From Streptomyces roseicoloratus (lineage in GTDB: Bacteria > Actinomycetota > Actinomycetes > Streptomycetales > Streptomycetaceae), in contig NZ_SDOY01000152.1 in NCBI RefSeq assembly GCF_004117935.1, positions 1-64,000 of the forward strand: 64,000 bases of DNA, read 5' to 3'. Position 1 is the first letter of the stretch. Each line of letters opens with the position of its first letter. The position numbers and the translations under genes are program-made. Positions 25,527-39,220 of this stretch are shown here, in pieces. Under the pieces are notes generated by a model. It worked only from the letters and a program-made list of their open reading frames with translations. It made no database searches and was not told the DNA's origin.

Positions 25527-25829
25527 CTACGGCAGGATCAGCCAGTCCAGCGCGAACGCCGTCAGCAGACCGCCCGCCAGAAGCCAGGTGGCCAGCCGGG
25601 TACGGCCGTTGCGGGAGAGTTCGATCACGACGCCGCAGAGGATCATGGCGAGTCCGTACACGCCGACGACCAGGACGGACGTGTGGCTCGCCAGCCGTAC
25701 CACGAGCACCGCGGCCGTCACGACGAGCAGCACCGATCCGGCGACGATCCGCAGCAGCCGCGCCTGCCTGGGCGTGAGGCCCGTCCGCTCCGCCTCGGTC
25801 TCCGCGATGTCCTGCTCAGAAGCACTCAT
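25527..25829 (-). CDS. Small membrane protein
   Basis: A 100-residue protein with an acidic N-terminus and three membrane helices (ARLLRIVAGSVLLVVTAAVLVV, VLVVGVYGLAMILCGVVIE, LATWLLAGGLLTAFALDWL). Family not recognised. It is divergent from the tetR gene with a perfect inverted repeat in the 38-bp spacer, so it may be a target of that regulator. Confidence 0.72.
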   Translation of the reverse strand: MSASEQDIAETEAERTGLTPRQARLLRIVAGSVLLVVTAAVLVVRLASHTSVLVVGVYGLAMILCGVVIELSRNGRTRLATWLLAGGLLTAFALDWLILP

Positions 25830-25841
25830 GTGGCGGGAGCG

Positions 25842-25857
25842 TAACGGACTCCCGTTA
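25842..25857. promoter_or_regulatory. Inverted repeat between divergent genes, probable TetR operator
   Basis: TAACGG-ACTC-CCGTTA, a perfect 6-bp inverted repeat centred between a divergent membrane-protein gene and tetR. Its position is right for autoregulation by the TetR protein; assignment is by location only. Confidence 0.6.
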
Positions 25858-25867
25858 GGCTGTTCGC

Positions 25868-26581
25868 ATGACGACCGGGGTACGCCGAAGGATGGGCGTC
25901 GAGGAGCGCAAGCAGCAGCTGATCGGGGTGGCCCTCGAGCTGTTCAGCCACCGTTCTCCCGACGAGGTCTCCATCGACGAGATCGCCGCGGCCGCGGGCA
26001 TCTCGCGGCCGCTGGTCTACCACTACTTCCCCGGCAAGCAGTCGCTCTACGAGGCGGCGCTGCGCCGCGCGGCCGACGAGCTCGCCGCGCGCTTCGTGGA
26101 GCCGCCGCACGGCTCGCTCGGCGCGCGGCTGTTGCGGGTGATGGGCCGGTTCTTCGACTTCGTCGACGACCACGGCCCGGGTTTCGCGGCGCTGATGCGC
26201 GGCGGTCCGGCGGTCGGCTCGTCGACGACGAACGCGATGATCGACGAGGTGCGCCAGGCAGCGTACGAGCAGATCCTGGCCCATCTGGAGGTCGCGGAGC
26301 CCTCGGCGCGGCTCGAACTGGTCGTCCGTTCCTGGGTGTCGCTCGCCGAGTCGACGGCGCTGCTGTGGCTGGACGGGCGCCGGGTGCCGCGCGCGGAGCT
26401 GGAACTCCAGCTGGTGCACGACTTCTCGGCGCTGCTGACGGTGAGCGCGGCGTACGACGAGGAGATGGCGGAGCTGGTGATCCGCATCCTGGCGGGCGAG
26501 CCGGCCGACGGCCCGTTCGGCGACCTGGTGGCCCGCCTCGCCGCCCTGGTCCCCCAGGTGCCGGCCCAGCGCCCGGCGTAG
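25868..26581 (+). CDS. TetR-family transcriptional regulator
   Basis: A 237-residue protein. The N-terminal HTH is clear: RKQQLIGVALELFSHRSPDEVSIDEIAAAAGISRPLVYHYFPGKQSLYEAAL. The C-terminal ligand domain is unassigned. There is no Shine-Dalgarno before the ATG, and a TTAGGCT -10-like element lies about 7 bp upstream, so it may be leaderless. Likely targets are itself, the divergent small membrane gene, and possibly the nearby metal-hydrolase/reductase operon. Confidence 0.92.
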   Translation: MTTGVRRRMGVEERKQQLIGVALELFSHRSPDEVSIDEIAAAAGISRPLVYHYFPGKQSLYEAALRRAADELAARFVEPPHGSLGARLLRVMGRFFDFVDDHGPGFAALMRGGPAVGSSTTNAMIDEVRQAAYEQILAHLEVAEPSARLELVVRSWVSLAESTALLWLDGRRVPRAELELQLVHDFSALLTVSAAYDEEMAELVIRILAGEPADGPFGDLVARLAALVPQVPAQRPA

Positions 26582-26696
26582 GACGGACGGCACCGGCCCG
26601 GCGCCCGGCGTGGGACCGGCACCTGCCCCGGCGCCGCGATCCCGCTCCGGCGCGCCACGCCGGCGTCCGGCGCTCCGGGCCCCGCGCCCGGGGCCG

Positions 26697-27035
26697 TCAG
26701 CTCTTCGCGTACGACGGGTCCAGGTCCCGTACCTCGGCGGAGACGCGGACGCCCTCCGTGTCCTTGAGGTGGGCCGGCACCAGGTCGAGGACCGCGCGGC
26801 TCAGACGGGCCTTGGCCTCCTCCGTGCGGCCGGCCAGCAGTCCGATCTCGACGTGGACGACGGCCTCGGCCTCGCCCGTGGCACCGTCGCCGACGACGAG
26901 CTCCTCGACCTCGCGGAAGCGGGTCTTGCAGGCTTCGAGCCGTGCGTCGACCGTGTCCACGACCGTCCGGTGCAGCGCGCGGGCGAAGCCGCGCCGGTCG
27001 AGGGGCGCGGAGTAGTCGACGGTGATCTCGGGCAT
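26697..27035 (-). CDS. 5-carboxymethyl-2-hydroxymuconate delta-isomerase-like tautomerase
   Basis: A 112-residue protein beginning MPEITVDYS. After Met removal the N-terminal Pro would be the catalytic base of the tautomerase superfamily, and the length fits the CHMI family. CHMI acts in homoprotocatechuate degradation, but no other gene of that pathway is nearby, so the physiological substrate is uncertain. The ATG at 27035 is chosen because it exposes the Pro and has AGGAGTG upstream. Confidence 0.8.
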   Translation of the reverse strand: MPEITVDYSAPLDRRGFARALHRTVVDTVDARLEACKTRFREVEELVVGDGATGEAEAVVHVEIGLLAGRTEEAKARLSRAVLDLVPAHLKDTEGVRVSAEVRDLDPSYAKS

Positions 27036-27144
27036 GGGGTCACTCCTGGTGGTCCGGTTCTCCGGCCCACCTTGACCGGGATCGCCCCGGCGGCACAAGT
27101 GACCTTCCGGCAGGCGGACGGCCGTGACCTCGCCGTCATGGAGA

Positions 27145-27178
27145 AGGCCGTGCCCCGGTGGTCACCGGGGCACGGCCT
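27145..27178 (-). terminator. Pullulanase terminator
   Basis: Perfect 16-bp stem, arms 27145-27160 and 27163-27178, with a 2-base loop, 20 bp past the pullulanase stop on the minus strand. Confidence 0.87.
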
Positions 27179-27198
27179 CCGTTGCCCGCCGCGAACGG

Positions 27199-32508
<5,310 letters not shown>

Positions 32509-32553
32509 GGGGGTGCTCCCTGGAGGTACGGGAAGGGGGAGGTACGGGAAGGG

Positions 32554-32577
32554 GGGCCGCCCCGGACGGGGCGGCCC
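32554..32577 (-). terminator. Amylase terminator / attenuator before pullulanase gene
   Basis: Perfect 10-bp stem GGGCCGCCCC...GGGGCGGCCC with loop GGAC, within the 84-bp gap between the amylase stop and the pullulanase start. No room for a long promoter remains, so some read-through is likely. Two copies of GGAGGTACGGGAAGGGG lie next to it. Confidence 0.75.
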
Positions 32578-32592
32578 TGGAGCGCGGGTGCG

Positions 32593-34311
32593 TCAGTTGC
32601 GGAAGGTGTCGTTCAGGGTGATCCGGCCGGAGGCGGGGACGGTCGCGGTGCGGTTGGCTCCGGACTCCCAGGTGACGTTTCCGGCGGCGTCCTTGCGGAG
32701 GTACTTGTACTCGAAGGCCGTGCCGGCGGGCAGGTTCACCGCCAGCTTCCACACCGGGTACGTGGCCGGGTCGAGCTTGAGGGCGGCGGCCGGGGACCAG
32801 GTGCCGAGTTCGGCGCGGTTGCCGGTGACGTAGATGTTCTGGCCGGTGACGGTGGTCGCGTTGACGTCGAAGGAGGCGCCGGTGGTGGCGGGCGGGGTGG
32901 TGCCGCCGCCGGTGCCGCAGCTCGTGGCGTTGACGTGGAGGGCGAGGGCGGTGTTGCCGCCGAGGGTGGCGGTGAACTGGCCGGCGGAGTTCACGGTCAC
33001 GGGGTTGCCGCTCTGCACGTCGCAGTAGGTGCCGGCGGGCAGGGAGGTCTGGAAGGTGCGGCCGAGGGCCGAGGTCTCGTGGTTGACGACCACGTAGGCC
33101 TTGCTTCCGCGGCCGAACGCGATGGCGTTGTTGCCGTTGTCCCACCAGTCGGTGACGGCCTGGCCGCGGGCGGTGTTGCGGAAGGCCACCATGGAGGAGA
33201 TCTCGCGCCAGGCGTGCTGGCACTTCCAGCCGTTGCTGTAACAGGCGTTCACCTGGTGGTTGTTGGGCGCGCCGGCGTTCTTGTCGCTCCACTCGTAGCC
33301 GGAGTGGACGTCCGGGGAGCCGTAGGGCCAGGCGAGCATGAAGACGGAGGCGAGGGTGTAGTTCGCGCCGTCCTTGTAGTTCAGGGTGTCGCCGCCGCGC
33401 TCGGTGTCGTGGTTGTCGACGAAGACGCCGGACCGGCCGGAGGGCATGTAGCCCCAGGCCTCGCCGAAGTTCTTGAGGTAGGCGAGCTTCTCGTTCTGCA
33501 GGACCCGCTTGAGGTCGCGGGCGTAGCGGAACTCCTGGACGTCGCCGTTGCCGAGGTACTCGCTCGGGGAGACGGCCTCGCCGGCGCCGTGGATGGCCTC
33601 CTGCTTCCAGTAGACGGAAGGATTCGTCAGCCGGGACTTGATGTCGGCGAGGTCGGCGGCCGGCATGTGCTTGGCCGCGTCCACCCGGAAGCCGTCGACG
33701 CCGAGCGAGAGCAGGTCGTTCATGTAGGCGGCTATCCGGCCGCGGACCCAGTCCTCGCCGGTGTCGAGGTCGGCGAGGCCGACGAGTTCGCAGTTCTGGA
33801 CGTTCGCCTTGTCCTGGTAGTCGGAGACGTGGGCGCGGCAGTCGTCGAGGTCGGCGCCGGAGTAGATGCCGGGGTAGTGGTACTTGCTGTAGGTGGAGCC
33901 ACCGGTGCCGGTGTAGGTGGCGCCCGCGTCCGCCGGGCCCGCCATGTGGTTGACGACGGAGTCGGCGACGACCTTCACCCCTGCCGCGTGGCAGGTGTCG
34001 ATCATGCTCTTGAAGGCGGCGCGGTCGCCCAGCGGGCCCGCGATCTTGTAGCTGACCGGCTGGTAGGCGGTCCACCACTGGCTGCCCTGGATGCGTTCCT
34101 GGGGCGGGGAGACCTGCACGTAGCCGTAACCGGCCGGGCCGAGCTGGTCGGTGCAGGCCTTGGCCACCGAGGCGAAGTTCCACTCGAACATCACCGCGGT
34201 GACGTCCTTCTCGCCGGGGGTCGAGGCCTGCGCGGTGGGGGTGGTTCCCGTGACGGCCACGGCGGCTCCTGCCACGAGGGCGAGGGCAGCGGCCACGGTC
34301 TTTCTTGCCAT
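32593..34311 (-). CDS. Secreted alpha-amylase with starch-binding domain
   Basis: Endo-acting alpha-1,4-glucan hydrolase, 572 residues. Signal peptide 1-30 (cleavage near TAQAS). The GH13 catalytic residues are Asp211 (GVDGFRVDAAKH), Glu238 (WKQEAIHG) and Asp302 (FVDNHDTERG). A CBM20 starch-binding domain covers about residues 475-572 (IYVTGNRAELGTWSP, EYKYLRKD). This is the classical Streptomyces Aml layout. The ATG at 34311 is preceded by GGAGGAAAC. A good promoter and MalR-type operators lie upstream, so induction by maltose and repression by MalR are expected. Confidence 0.96.
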   Translation of the reverse strand: MARKTVAAALALVAGAAVAVTGTTPTAQASTPGEKDVTAVMFEWNFASVAKACTDQLGPAGYGYVQVSPPQERIQGSQWWTAYQPVSYKIAGPLGDRAAFKSMIDTCHAAGVKVVADSVVNHMAGPADAGATYTGTGGSTYSKYHYPGIYSGADLDDCRAHVSDYQDKANVQNCELVGLADLDTGEDWVRGRIAAYMNDLLSLGVDGFRVDAAKHMPAADLADIKSRLTNPSVYWKQEAIHGAGEAVSPSEYLGNGDVQEFRYARDLKRVLQNEKLAYLKNFGEAWGYMPSGRSGVFVDNHDTERGGDTLNYKDGANYTLASVFMLAWPYGSPDVHSGYEWSDKNAGAPNNHQVNACYSNGWKCQHAWREISSMVAFRNTARGQAVTDWWDNGNNAIAFGRGSKAYVVVNHETSALGRTFQTSLPAGTYCDVQSGNPVTVNSAGQFTATLGGNTALALHVNATSCGTGGGTTPPATTGASFDVNATTVTGQNIYVTGNRAELGTWSPAAALKLDPATYPVWKLAVNLPAGTAFEYKYLRKDAAGNVTWESGANRTATVPASGRITLNDTFRN

Positions 34312-34344
34312 GTTTCCTCCTGTACGACGTCCCTGTCGCAAGAG

Positions 34345-34368
34345 CGGCTCTCGGGCTCACGAGAGCCG
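34345..34368 (-). other. Hairpin in the amylase mRNA leader
   Basis: Inverted repeat CGGCTCTCG (34345-34353) and CGAGAGCCG (34360-34368), loop 6 bases, 34 bases upstream of the ATG in the predicted untranslated leader. It could stabilise the mRNA or modulate translation. Confidence 0.5.
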
Positions 34369-34414
34369 GTACGCAAGAAGTTGCCGAAACTCGCAGCAAC
34401 TGATTTCAGCCGCG

Positions 34415-34443
34415 ACGCTAGGGGTGCACAGGCATGGGGTCAA
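34415..34443 (-). promoter_or_regulatory. Amylase promoter
   Basis: On the minus strand TTGACC (34443-34438), a 17-bp spacer and TAGCGT (34420-34415) form a vegetative-type promoter. The predicted start site near 34408 gives a leader of about 97 bases. Confidence 0.72.
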
Positions 34444-34461
34444 GGGTTCGAACCGAGGCAA

Positions 34462-34479
34462 CGCAAGGTCTTGCGCAAG
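34462..34479 (-). promoter_or_regulatory. MalR-type operator upstream of amylase promoter
   Basis: CTTGCGCAAG palindrome (34470-34479) next to another CGCAAG half-site (34462-34467), about 20-40 bp upstream of the -35. A further CGCAAG lies near 34372 within the leader. The same CTTGC/GCAAG elements occur at malE-malR. Confidence 0.72.
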
Positions 34480-34482
34480 GAG

Positions 34483-35541
34483 TTACGAAACGCTGTGCGG
34501 CGCCTGGGACGTGGAGCCGCGCACGACCAGCTCGGGCTGGAACACGAACTCCGTGCGCTGCACCGGGTTTCCCTCGATCTCCTCGAGGAGCGCGCCGACC
34601 GCGGCCGTCGCCATGGCCTGCACCGGCTGGCGCACCGTGGTCAGCGGCGGATCGGTGAACGCGATCAGCGGGGAGTCGTCGAAGCCGACCACCGACACGT
34701 CACGGGGCACGTCGAGGCCCCGGGCGCGCGCGGCCCGGATCACGCCCAGCGCCATCAGGTCGGAGCCGCACACGAGCGCGGTGCAGCCCTCGGCGAGCAG
34801 GATGTCGGCGGCGGCGTGACCGCCTTCGACGCCGAAGAGCGTGGGCCTGATGAACCGTTCGGCCTCTTCCCGCTCGACGCCCAGCTGGTCGCGGAGCTCG
34901 GCGGCGAAGCCCTCCGCCTTGCGGCGCGAGGGCACGTACCGGGTCGGCCCGATGGCGAGACCGATCCGCTCGTGGCCGAGTTCGACCAGGTGGCGCACGG
35001 CCATGCGGGCCGCTGCCCGGTCGTCGGGCGAGACGAAGTTGGCGTCGATGTGCTCGTTGAAGCCGTTGATGAGGACGAACGGCACCCCGCGCGCGGCGAG
35101 CCGGGTGTAGCGGACCGGGTCGGCGCTGGCGTCGGCGTGCAGCCCGGACAGGAACACGATGCCGGACACCCCGCGCTCCACGAGCTGGTCGACCAGCTCG
35201 TCCTCGGTGGCGCCGCCCGGCATCTGGGTGCAGAGCACCGGGGTGTAGCCGTGCCCGGCCAGGACCTGTTCGATGACCTGGGCGAAGGCCGGGAAGATGG
35301 GGTTGGTCAGCTCCGGCACGACCAGGCCGATGAGGCCGGCGCTGCGCCGTTTGAGCCGTACGGGACGCTCGTAGCCCAGCACGTCGAGCGCGGCGAGCAC
35401 CTTGTGACGGGTCGCGCCCGCCACTCCCGCCTTGCCGTTGAGGACCCGGCTGACGGTCGCCTCGCTGACCCCGGACTGGGCCGCGATGTCCGCGAGCCGC
35501 GGGGCACCGGCTCCGGCGCCCCGCGGCGGGGGGATCGTCAC
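34483..35541 (-). CDS. LacI-family repressor, second MalR-like paralogue
   Basis: A 352-residue regulator. The N-terminal LacI HTH is RLADIAAQSGVSEATVSRVL with the NGKAGV hinge, followed by a periplasmic-binding-protein-like effector domain (LVVPELTNPIFPAFAQVIE, VVGFDDSPLIAFTDPPLTTVRQP). It closely resembles the divergent MalR at 40803, including the same VSEATVSRVLNGK recognition helix, so both probably bind the same operators. The GTG start overlaps the aglA stop by 4 bp, making it the last gene of the malEFG-aglA operon. It may tune or reset induction, or sense a different sugar such as trehalose. Confidence 0.9.
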   Translation of the reverse strand: MTIPPPRGAGAGAPRLADIAAQSGVSEATVSRVLNGKAGVAGATRHKVLAALDVLGYERPVRLKRRSAGLIGLVVPELTNPIFPAFAQVIEQVLAGHGYTPVLCTQMPGGATEDELVDQLVERGVSGIVFLSGLHADASADPVRYTRLAARGVPFVLINGFNEHIDANFVSPDDRAAARMAVRHLVELGHERIGLAIGPTRYVPSRRKAEGFAAELRDQLGVEREEAERFIRPTLFGVEGGHAAADILLAEGCTALVCGSDLMALGVIRAARARGLDVPRDVSVVGFDDSPLIAFTDPPLTTVRQPVQAMATAAVGALLEEIEGNPVQRTEFVFQPELVVRGSTSQAPHSVS

Positions 35542-37205
35542 ACCGCCCACCAGGCGGTGGTGTCGGCGGGCACTTCGGCCTCGTCGTCGACGATCCGGAC
35601 CTCCTCGTTGGAGAGGAGCAGCCGGCCGGGCAGCGGGACGGAGATGGCCCGGCCGGTGGTGTTGGCGACGCAGACGAATCCGTCGCGCCGGAAGGCGAGG
35701 ACGCCCTCGGGGGCGTCCAGCCACTCGACGGACTCGCCCGCGCCGAGTTCGGGGCGCTCGCGGCGCACGGCGAGCGCGCTGCGGTACAGCTCCAGGGTGG
35801 AGGTGGGGTCGCCGGTCTGCGCCTCGACGCTCAGGGCGCCCCAGGTCGCGGGCTGCGGCAGCCAGGAGCCGCCGGTGCCGAAGCCGTACGAGGAGCCCTC
35901 GGCGGTCCACGGGATCGGCACCCGGCAGCCGTCGCGGAAGCCGTCCTGGCCGGTGGCCCGGAAGAAGGACGGGTCCTGGCGGACCTCGTCGGGCAGGTCG
36001 GTGACGTCGGGCAGGCCGAGCTCCTCGCCCTGGTAGACGTACGCGGAGCCGGGCAGCGCCAGCATCAGCAGGGTCGCGGCGCGGGCGCGGCGCAGGCCGA
36101 GCTCGCGGTCGCCGGGGGTGCGCAGCTGGGTGCCGAGGCCCGGCGGGTTGGCGAAGCGGGTGGCGTGCCGGGTGACGTCGTGGTTGGACAGCACCCAGGT
36201 GGTGGGGGCGCCGACCGGGCGCATCGCGGCGAGCGAGGCGTCGATGACGCCGCGCAGCTCGGCCGCGTCCCAGTGGGTGCCGAGGTACTGGAAGTTGAAG
36301 GCCTGGTGCATCTCGTCGGGGCGCACGTAGTTGGCGGTGCGCTCGACGGTGGGCGTCCAGGCCTCGGCGACGAGGACGCGCTCGCCGTCGTACTCGGACA
36401 GCACGTTGCGCCAGGAGCGGTAGATCTCGTGGACGCCGTCCTGGTCGAAGAAGGGCATGACGTCGTTGCCGAGCAGCTTCAGCTGGTCGTGGCTGCCAAT
36501 GTCGGGCAGGCCGGCGGCCTTGACCAGGCCGTGGGCGACGTCGACGCGGAAGCCGTCCACGCCCATGTCGAGCCAGAAGCGCAGGATGGAGCGGAACTCG
36601 TCGCGGACGGCCGGGTGTTCCCAGTTGAAGTCGGGCTGCTCGGGCGCGAAGAGGTGGAGGTACCACTCGCCGGGCGTGCCGTCCGGGTTCTCCGTACGGG
36701 TCCAGGCGGGGCCGCCGAAGATGGACTCCCAGTCGTTGGGCGGGAGTTCGCCGTTCGCGCCCTTGCCGGGGCGGAAGTGGTAGCGCTCGCGCAGCGGGGA
36801 GCCGGGGCCCTCGCGCAGGGCGCGCTGGAACCACTCGTGCTGGTCGGAGGAGTGGTTGGGGACCAGGTCGACGATGATCCGGAGGCCCAGTTCGTGGGCC
36901 TCGCGGATCACGGCGTCGGCGTCGTGGAGGGTGCCGAACATGGGGTCGATGGCCCGGTAGTCGGCGACGTCGTAGCCGGCGTCGGCCTGCGGGGAGGCGT
37001 AGAAGGGCGAGAGCCAGACGGCGTCGACGCCGAGTTCCTTCAGGTAGGGCAGCCGGCTGCGGATGCCCCGCAGGTCGCCCATGCTGTCACCGTCGCCGTC
37101 GGCGAAGCTGCGCGGGTAGACCTGGTAGATCACCGCGTCTCTCCACCAGCCCGTGTGCGTGCCGGTGGTCGGGGCGTCGGCCGGGGTGGCGAGGTGCTGG
37201 GTCAT
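35538..37205 (-). CDS. aglA: Alpha-glucosidase (GH13) AglA
   Basis: A 555-residue cytoplasmic enzyme without a signal peptide. It hydrolyses imported maltose and maltodextrins to glucose. The GH13 alpha-glucosidase pattern is complete: YQVYPRSFADGDGDGMGDL-type start (WWRDAVIYQVYPRSFADGD), IVDLVPNHSSD, DGFRVDVAHG (nucleophile Asp), VAEAWTP (acid Glu) and WVLSNHDVTRH. It follows malG on the same strand after 53 bp and precedes the second LacI gene. ATG at 37205 with GGGAAG upstream. Confidence 0.95.
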   Translation of the reverse strand: MTQHLATPADAPTTGTHTGWWRDAVIYQVYPRSFADGDGDSMGDLRGIRSRLPYLKELGVDAVWLSPFYASPQADAGYDVADYRAIDPMFGTLHDADAVIREAHELGLRIIVDLVPNHSSDQHEWFQRALREGPGSPLRERYHFRPGKGANGELPPNDWESIFGGPAWTRTENPDGTPGEWYLHLFAPEQPDFNWEHPAVRDEFRSILRFWLDMGVDGFRVDVAHGLVKAAGLPDIGSHDQLKLLGNDVMPFFDQDGVHEIYRSWRNVLSEYDGERVLVAEAWTPTVERTANYVRPDEMHQAFNFQYLGTHWDAAELRGVIDASLAAMRPVGAPTTWVLSNHDVTRHATRFANPPGLGTQLRTPGDRELGLRRARAATLLMLALPGSAYVYQGEELGLPDVTDLPDEVRQDPSFFRATGQDGFRDGCRVPIPWTAEGSSYGFGTGGSWLPQPATWGALSVEAQTGDPTSTLELYRSALAVRRERPELGAGESVEWLDAPEGVLAFRRDGFVCVANTTGRAISVPLPGRLLLSNEEVRIVDDEAEVPADTTAWWAV

Positions 37206-37258
37206 GTCTTCCCTGGGAGGTAAGGAGGGGCGTCGTACGGGTTCGGTGCTCAGGGCCG

Positions 37259-38155
37259 TCAGCCCTTGACGGCACCGGCGGACATGCCGGTGACGAGGTG
37301 GCGCTGGGCGAGGAGGAACACCAGGGCGGCGGGGATGGCGATGAGCACGGAGGCCGCGGTCATCGGGCCCCACTGGGCGCCGTACTGGTTGACGAACTTC
37401 TGCAGTCCGCCGGCGAGGGTCATGTTCTCGTCGCCGACCATGAAGGCGGAGGCGTAGGCGACCTCGCCCCAGGCGGTGATGAAGGAGTAGAAGGCGGTGA
37501 CCGCGATGCCCGGCTTGGCGAGCGGCAGGATGAGCCGCCAGAAGGTGCCGAACGGGGTCAGGCCGTCGACGTAGCCCGACTCGTCGATCTCCTTCGGGAT
37601 GGTGTCGAAGAAGCCCTTCATCATCCAGGCGCAGAACGGCACGGCGATGGTCAGGTAGGTGACGACCAGGCCGGTCGAGGTGTTGAGCAGGCCCATCGAC
37701 GCCATGATGTTGTAGATCGGCACGATGAGGACGGCGACCGGGAACATCTGCGTGATCAGCAGCGTCCACATCAGTCCGCGCTTGCCGGGGAACCGGAAGC
37801 GGCTGACGGCGTAGCCGGTGGTGGAGGAGACGAAGACGCCGAGCAGGGTGGTGAGGGCGGCGACGAGCAGCGAGTTGCCGAACCAGGTGAGGAACGGGGT
37901 GTCGTTCAGCAGGTTCGTGTAGTTCTCGAGCGTCGGCTCCTTCACGAAGTCCGTGGTGGTCGCGAACTTCGCGGGCTTGAGCGAGGTCAGCAGCACCCAC
38001 AGCACCGGGAAGACGGCGATCACGGCGGCGACGACCAGGCTGACGTGCAGCCCGACGGAGGCCAGCGGCGAGCGGCGGCCGCGGCGCGGGGGGTTGGTCC
38101 TGGCCGGGGCCTGGGCCCGGTGCTTGGCCGGGCCGGTGGCGGTTGCGGTGGTCAC
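37259..38155 (-). CDS. malG: Maltose/maltodextrin ABC permease MalG
   Basis: A 298-residue inner-membrane permease with six helices. The EAA loop (EIDESGYVDGLTPFGTFWRL) contacts the ATPase. It partners with MalF, and the GTG start overlaps the malF stop (GTGA). Family: carbohydrate uptake ABC, binding-protein-dependent inner membrane component. The N-terminal 35 residues are a basic cytoplasmic tail. Confidence 0.95.
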   Translation of the reverse strand: MTTATATGPAKHRAQAPARTNPPRRGRRSPLASVGLHVSLVVAAVIAVFPVLWVLLTSLKPAKFATTTDFVKEPTLENYTNLLNDTPFLTWFGNSLLVAALTTLLGVFVSSTTGYAVSRFRFPGKRGLMWTLLITQMFPVAVLIVPIYNIMASMGLLNTSTGLVVTYLTIAVPFCAWMMKGFFDTIPKEIDESGYVDGLTPFGTFWRLILPLAKPGIAVTAFYSFITAWGEVAYASAFMVGDENMTLAGGLQKFVNQYGAQWGPMTAASVLIAIPAALVFLLAQRHLVTGMSAGAVKG

Positions 38156-39174
38156 CAGACTTCTCCCTGCTTGCGGAGGACCCGCCGGTAGACCGCGGCG
38201 AAGACCATCAGGAGGACGAGGATCAGCACGCCCCAGGTGGAGGACTGGGCGTAGTCGCGCGGGCTGATCTCGAAGGAGAACTTGTAGGCCTGGGTCACCA
38301 GGATCTGGGTGGCCTCGCCGGGACCGCCCCGGGTGAGCAGGAAGATCACCGGGAACATGTTGAAGGTCCAGATGGTGCTCAGCAGGATCACCGTGGTGCT
38401 GACGGACCGCAGTCCGGGCAGGGTGATGTGCCGGAAGCGCTGCCAGGCGTTGGCTCCGTCCATCTCGGCGGCCTCGTACATCTCGCCGGGGATGGACTGC
38501 AGGCCGCCGAGGAGGGCGACCATCATGAACGGCACGCCGAGCCAGACGTTGACGGCGATGACCGAGAACTTGGCCCAGGTGGGGTCGTTGAGCCACGGGA
38601 CGGCGTCGATGCCGCCGCCCGCGAGCAGCTGGTTGAGGATGCCGCGGCGCTCGTCGTAGAGGAAGCGCCAGGCGAAGACGGAGACGAAGCCGGGAACGGC
38701 CCAGGGCAGGATGAGCAGCATGCGGTAGACGCCGCGGCCGGCCATCTTGCGGTTGAGCATGTTCGCGAGGACGAGGCCGAGGGCGAACGTGACCGACACG
38801 CACGCCACCGTCCACACCAGGGTCCAGCCGAGGGTGCCCACGAACTGGCTTCCGGTGAGCGCGTCGACGTAGTTGTCGACGCCGACGAACTCGTAGCTCG
38901 CCGGGATGTGGTTGACGCCGATGGAGCGCTCCACATTGCGTTCGTTGGCGTCGGTGAGCGACAGCCAGATGCCGCGGACCAGCGGGTATCCGATGATCAC
39001 GCCGATCACGAGCACCACCGGGGCGACCATCGCCCAGGCGTACCAGTGGGTGGAGAGGGATCGCCGTACGGCGCCCCGGGATCCACCGTTCCGCTTGCCA
39101 GTTCCGCGGCTCCGGCCGCGGGCGCTGTCGCCCGCGGCCTTCGCCACCGACTGGCTGCTGGTGTCCACAGCCAT
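38152..39174 (-). CDS. malF: Maltose/maltodextrin ABC permease MalF
   Basis: A 340-residue permease with a basic 40-residue N-terminal tail, TM1 at about residues 45-68 (YAWAMVAPVVLVIGVIIGYPLV), and an EAA loop (EMYEAAEMDGANAWQRFRHI). It forms the channel with MalG for maltodextrins delivered by MalE. It lies 46 bp after malE. Confidence 0.95.
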   Translation of the reverse strand: MAVDTSSQSVAKAAGDSARGRSRGTGKRNGGSRGAVRRSLSTHWYAWAMVAPVVLVIGVIIGYPLVRGIWLSLTDANERNVERSIGVNHIPASYEFVGVDNYVDALTGSQFVGTLGWTLVWTVACVSVTFALGLVLANMLNRKMAGRGVYRMLLILPWAVPGFVSVFAWRFLYDERRGILNQLLAGGGIDAVPWLNDPTWAKFSVIAVNVWLGVPFMMVALLGGLQSIPGEMYEAAEMDGANAWQRFRHITLPGLRSVSTTVILLSTIWTFNMFPVIFLLTRGGPGEATQILVTQAYKFSFEISPRDYAQSSTWGVLILVLLMVFAAVYRRVLRKQGEVW

Positions 39175-39220
39175 CAGCCGGTCTGCCTTCCTTCGTGCTC
39201 CGTCTCCGGCACGGGGTTGG

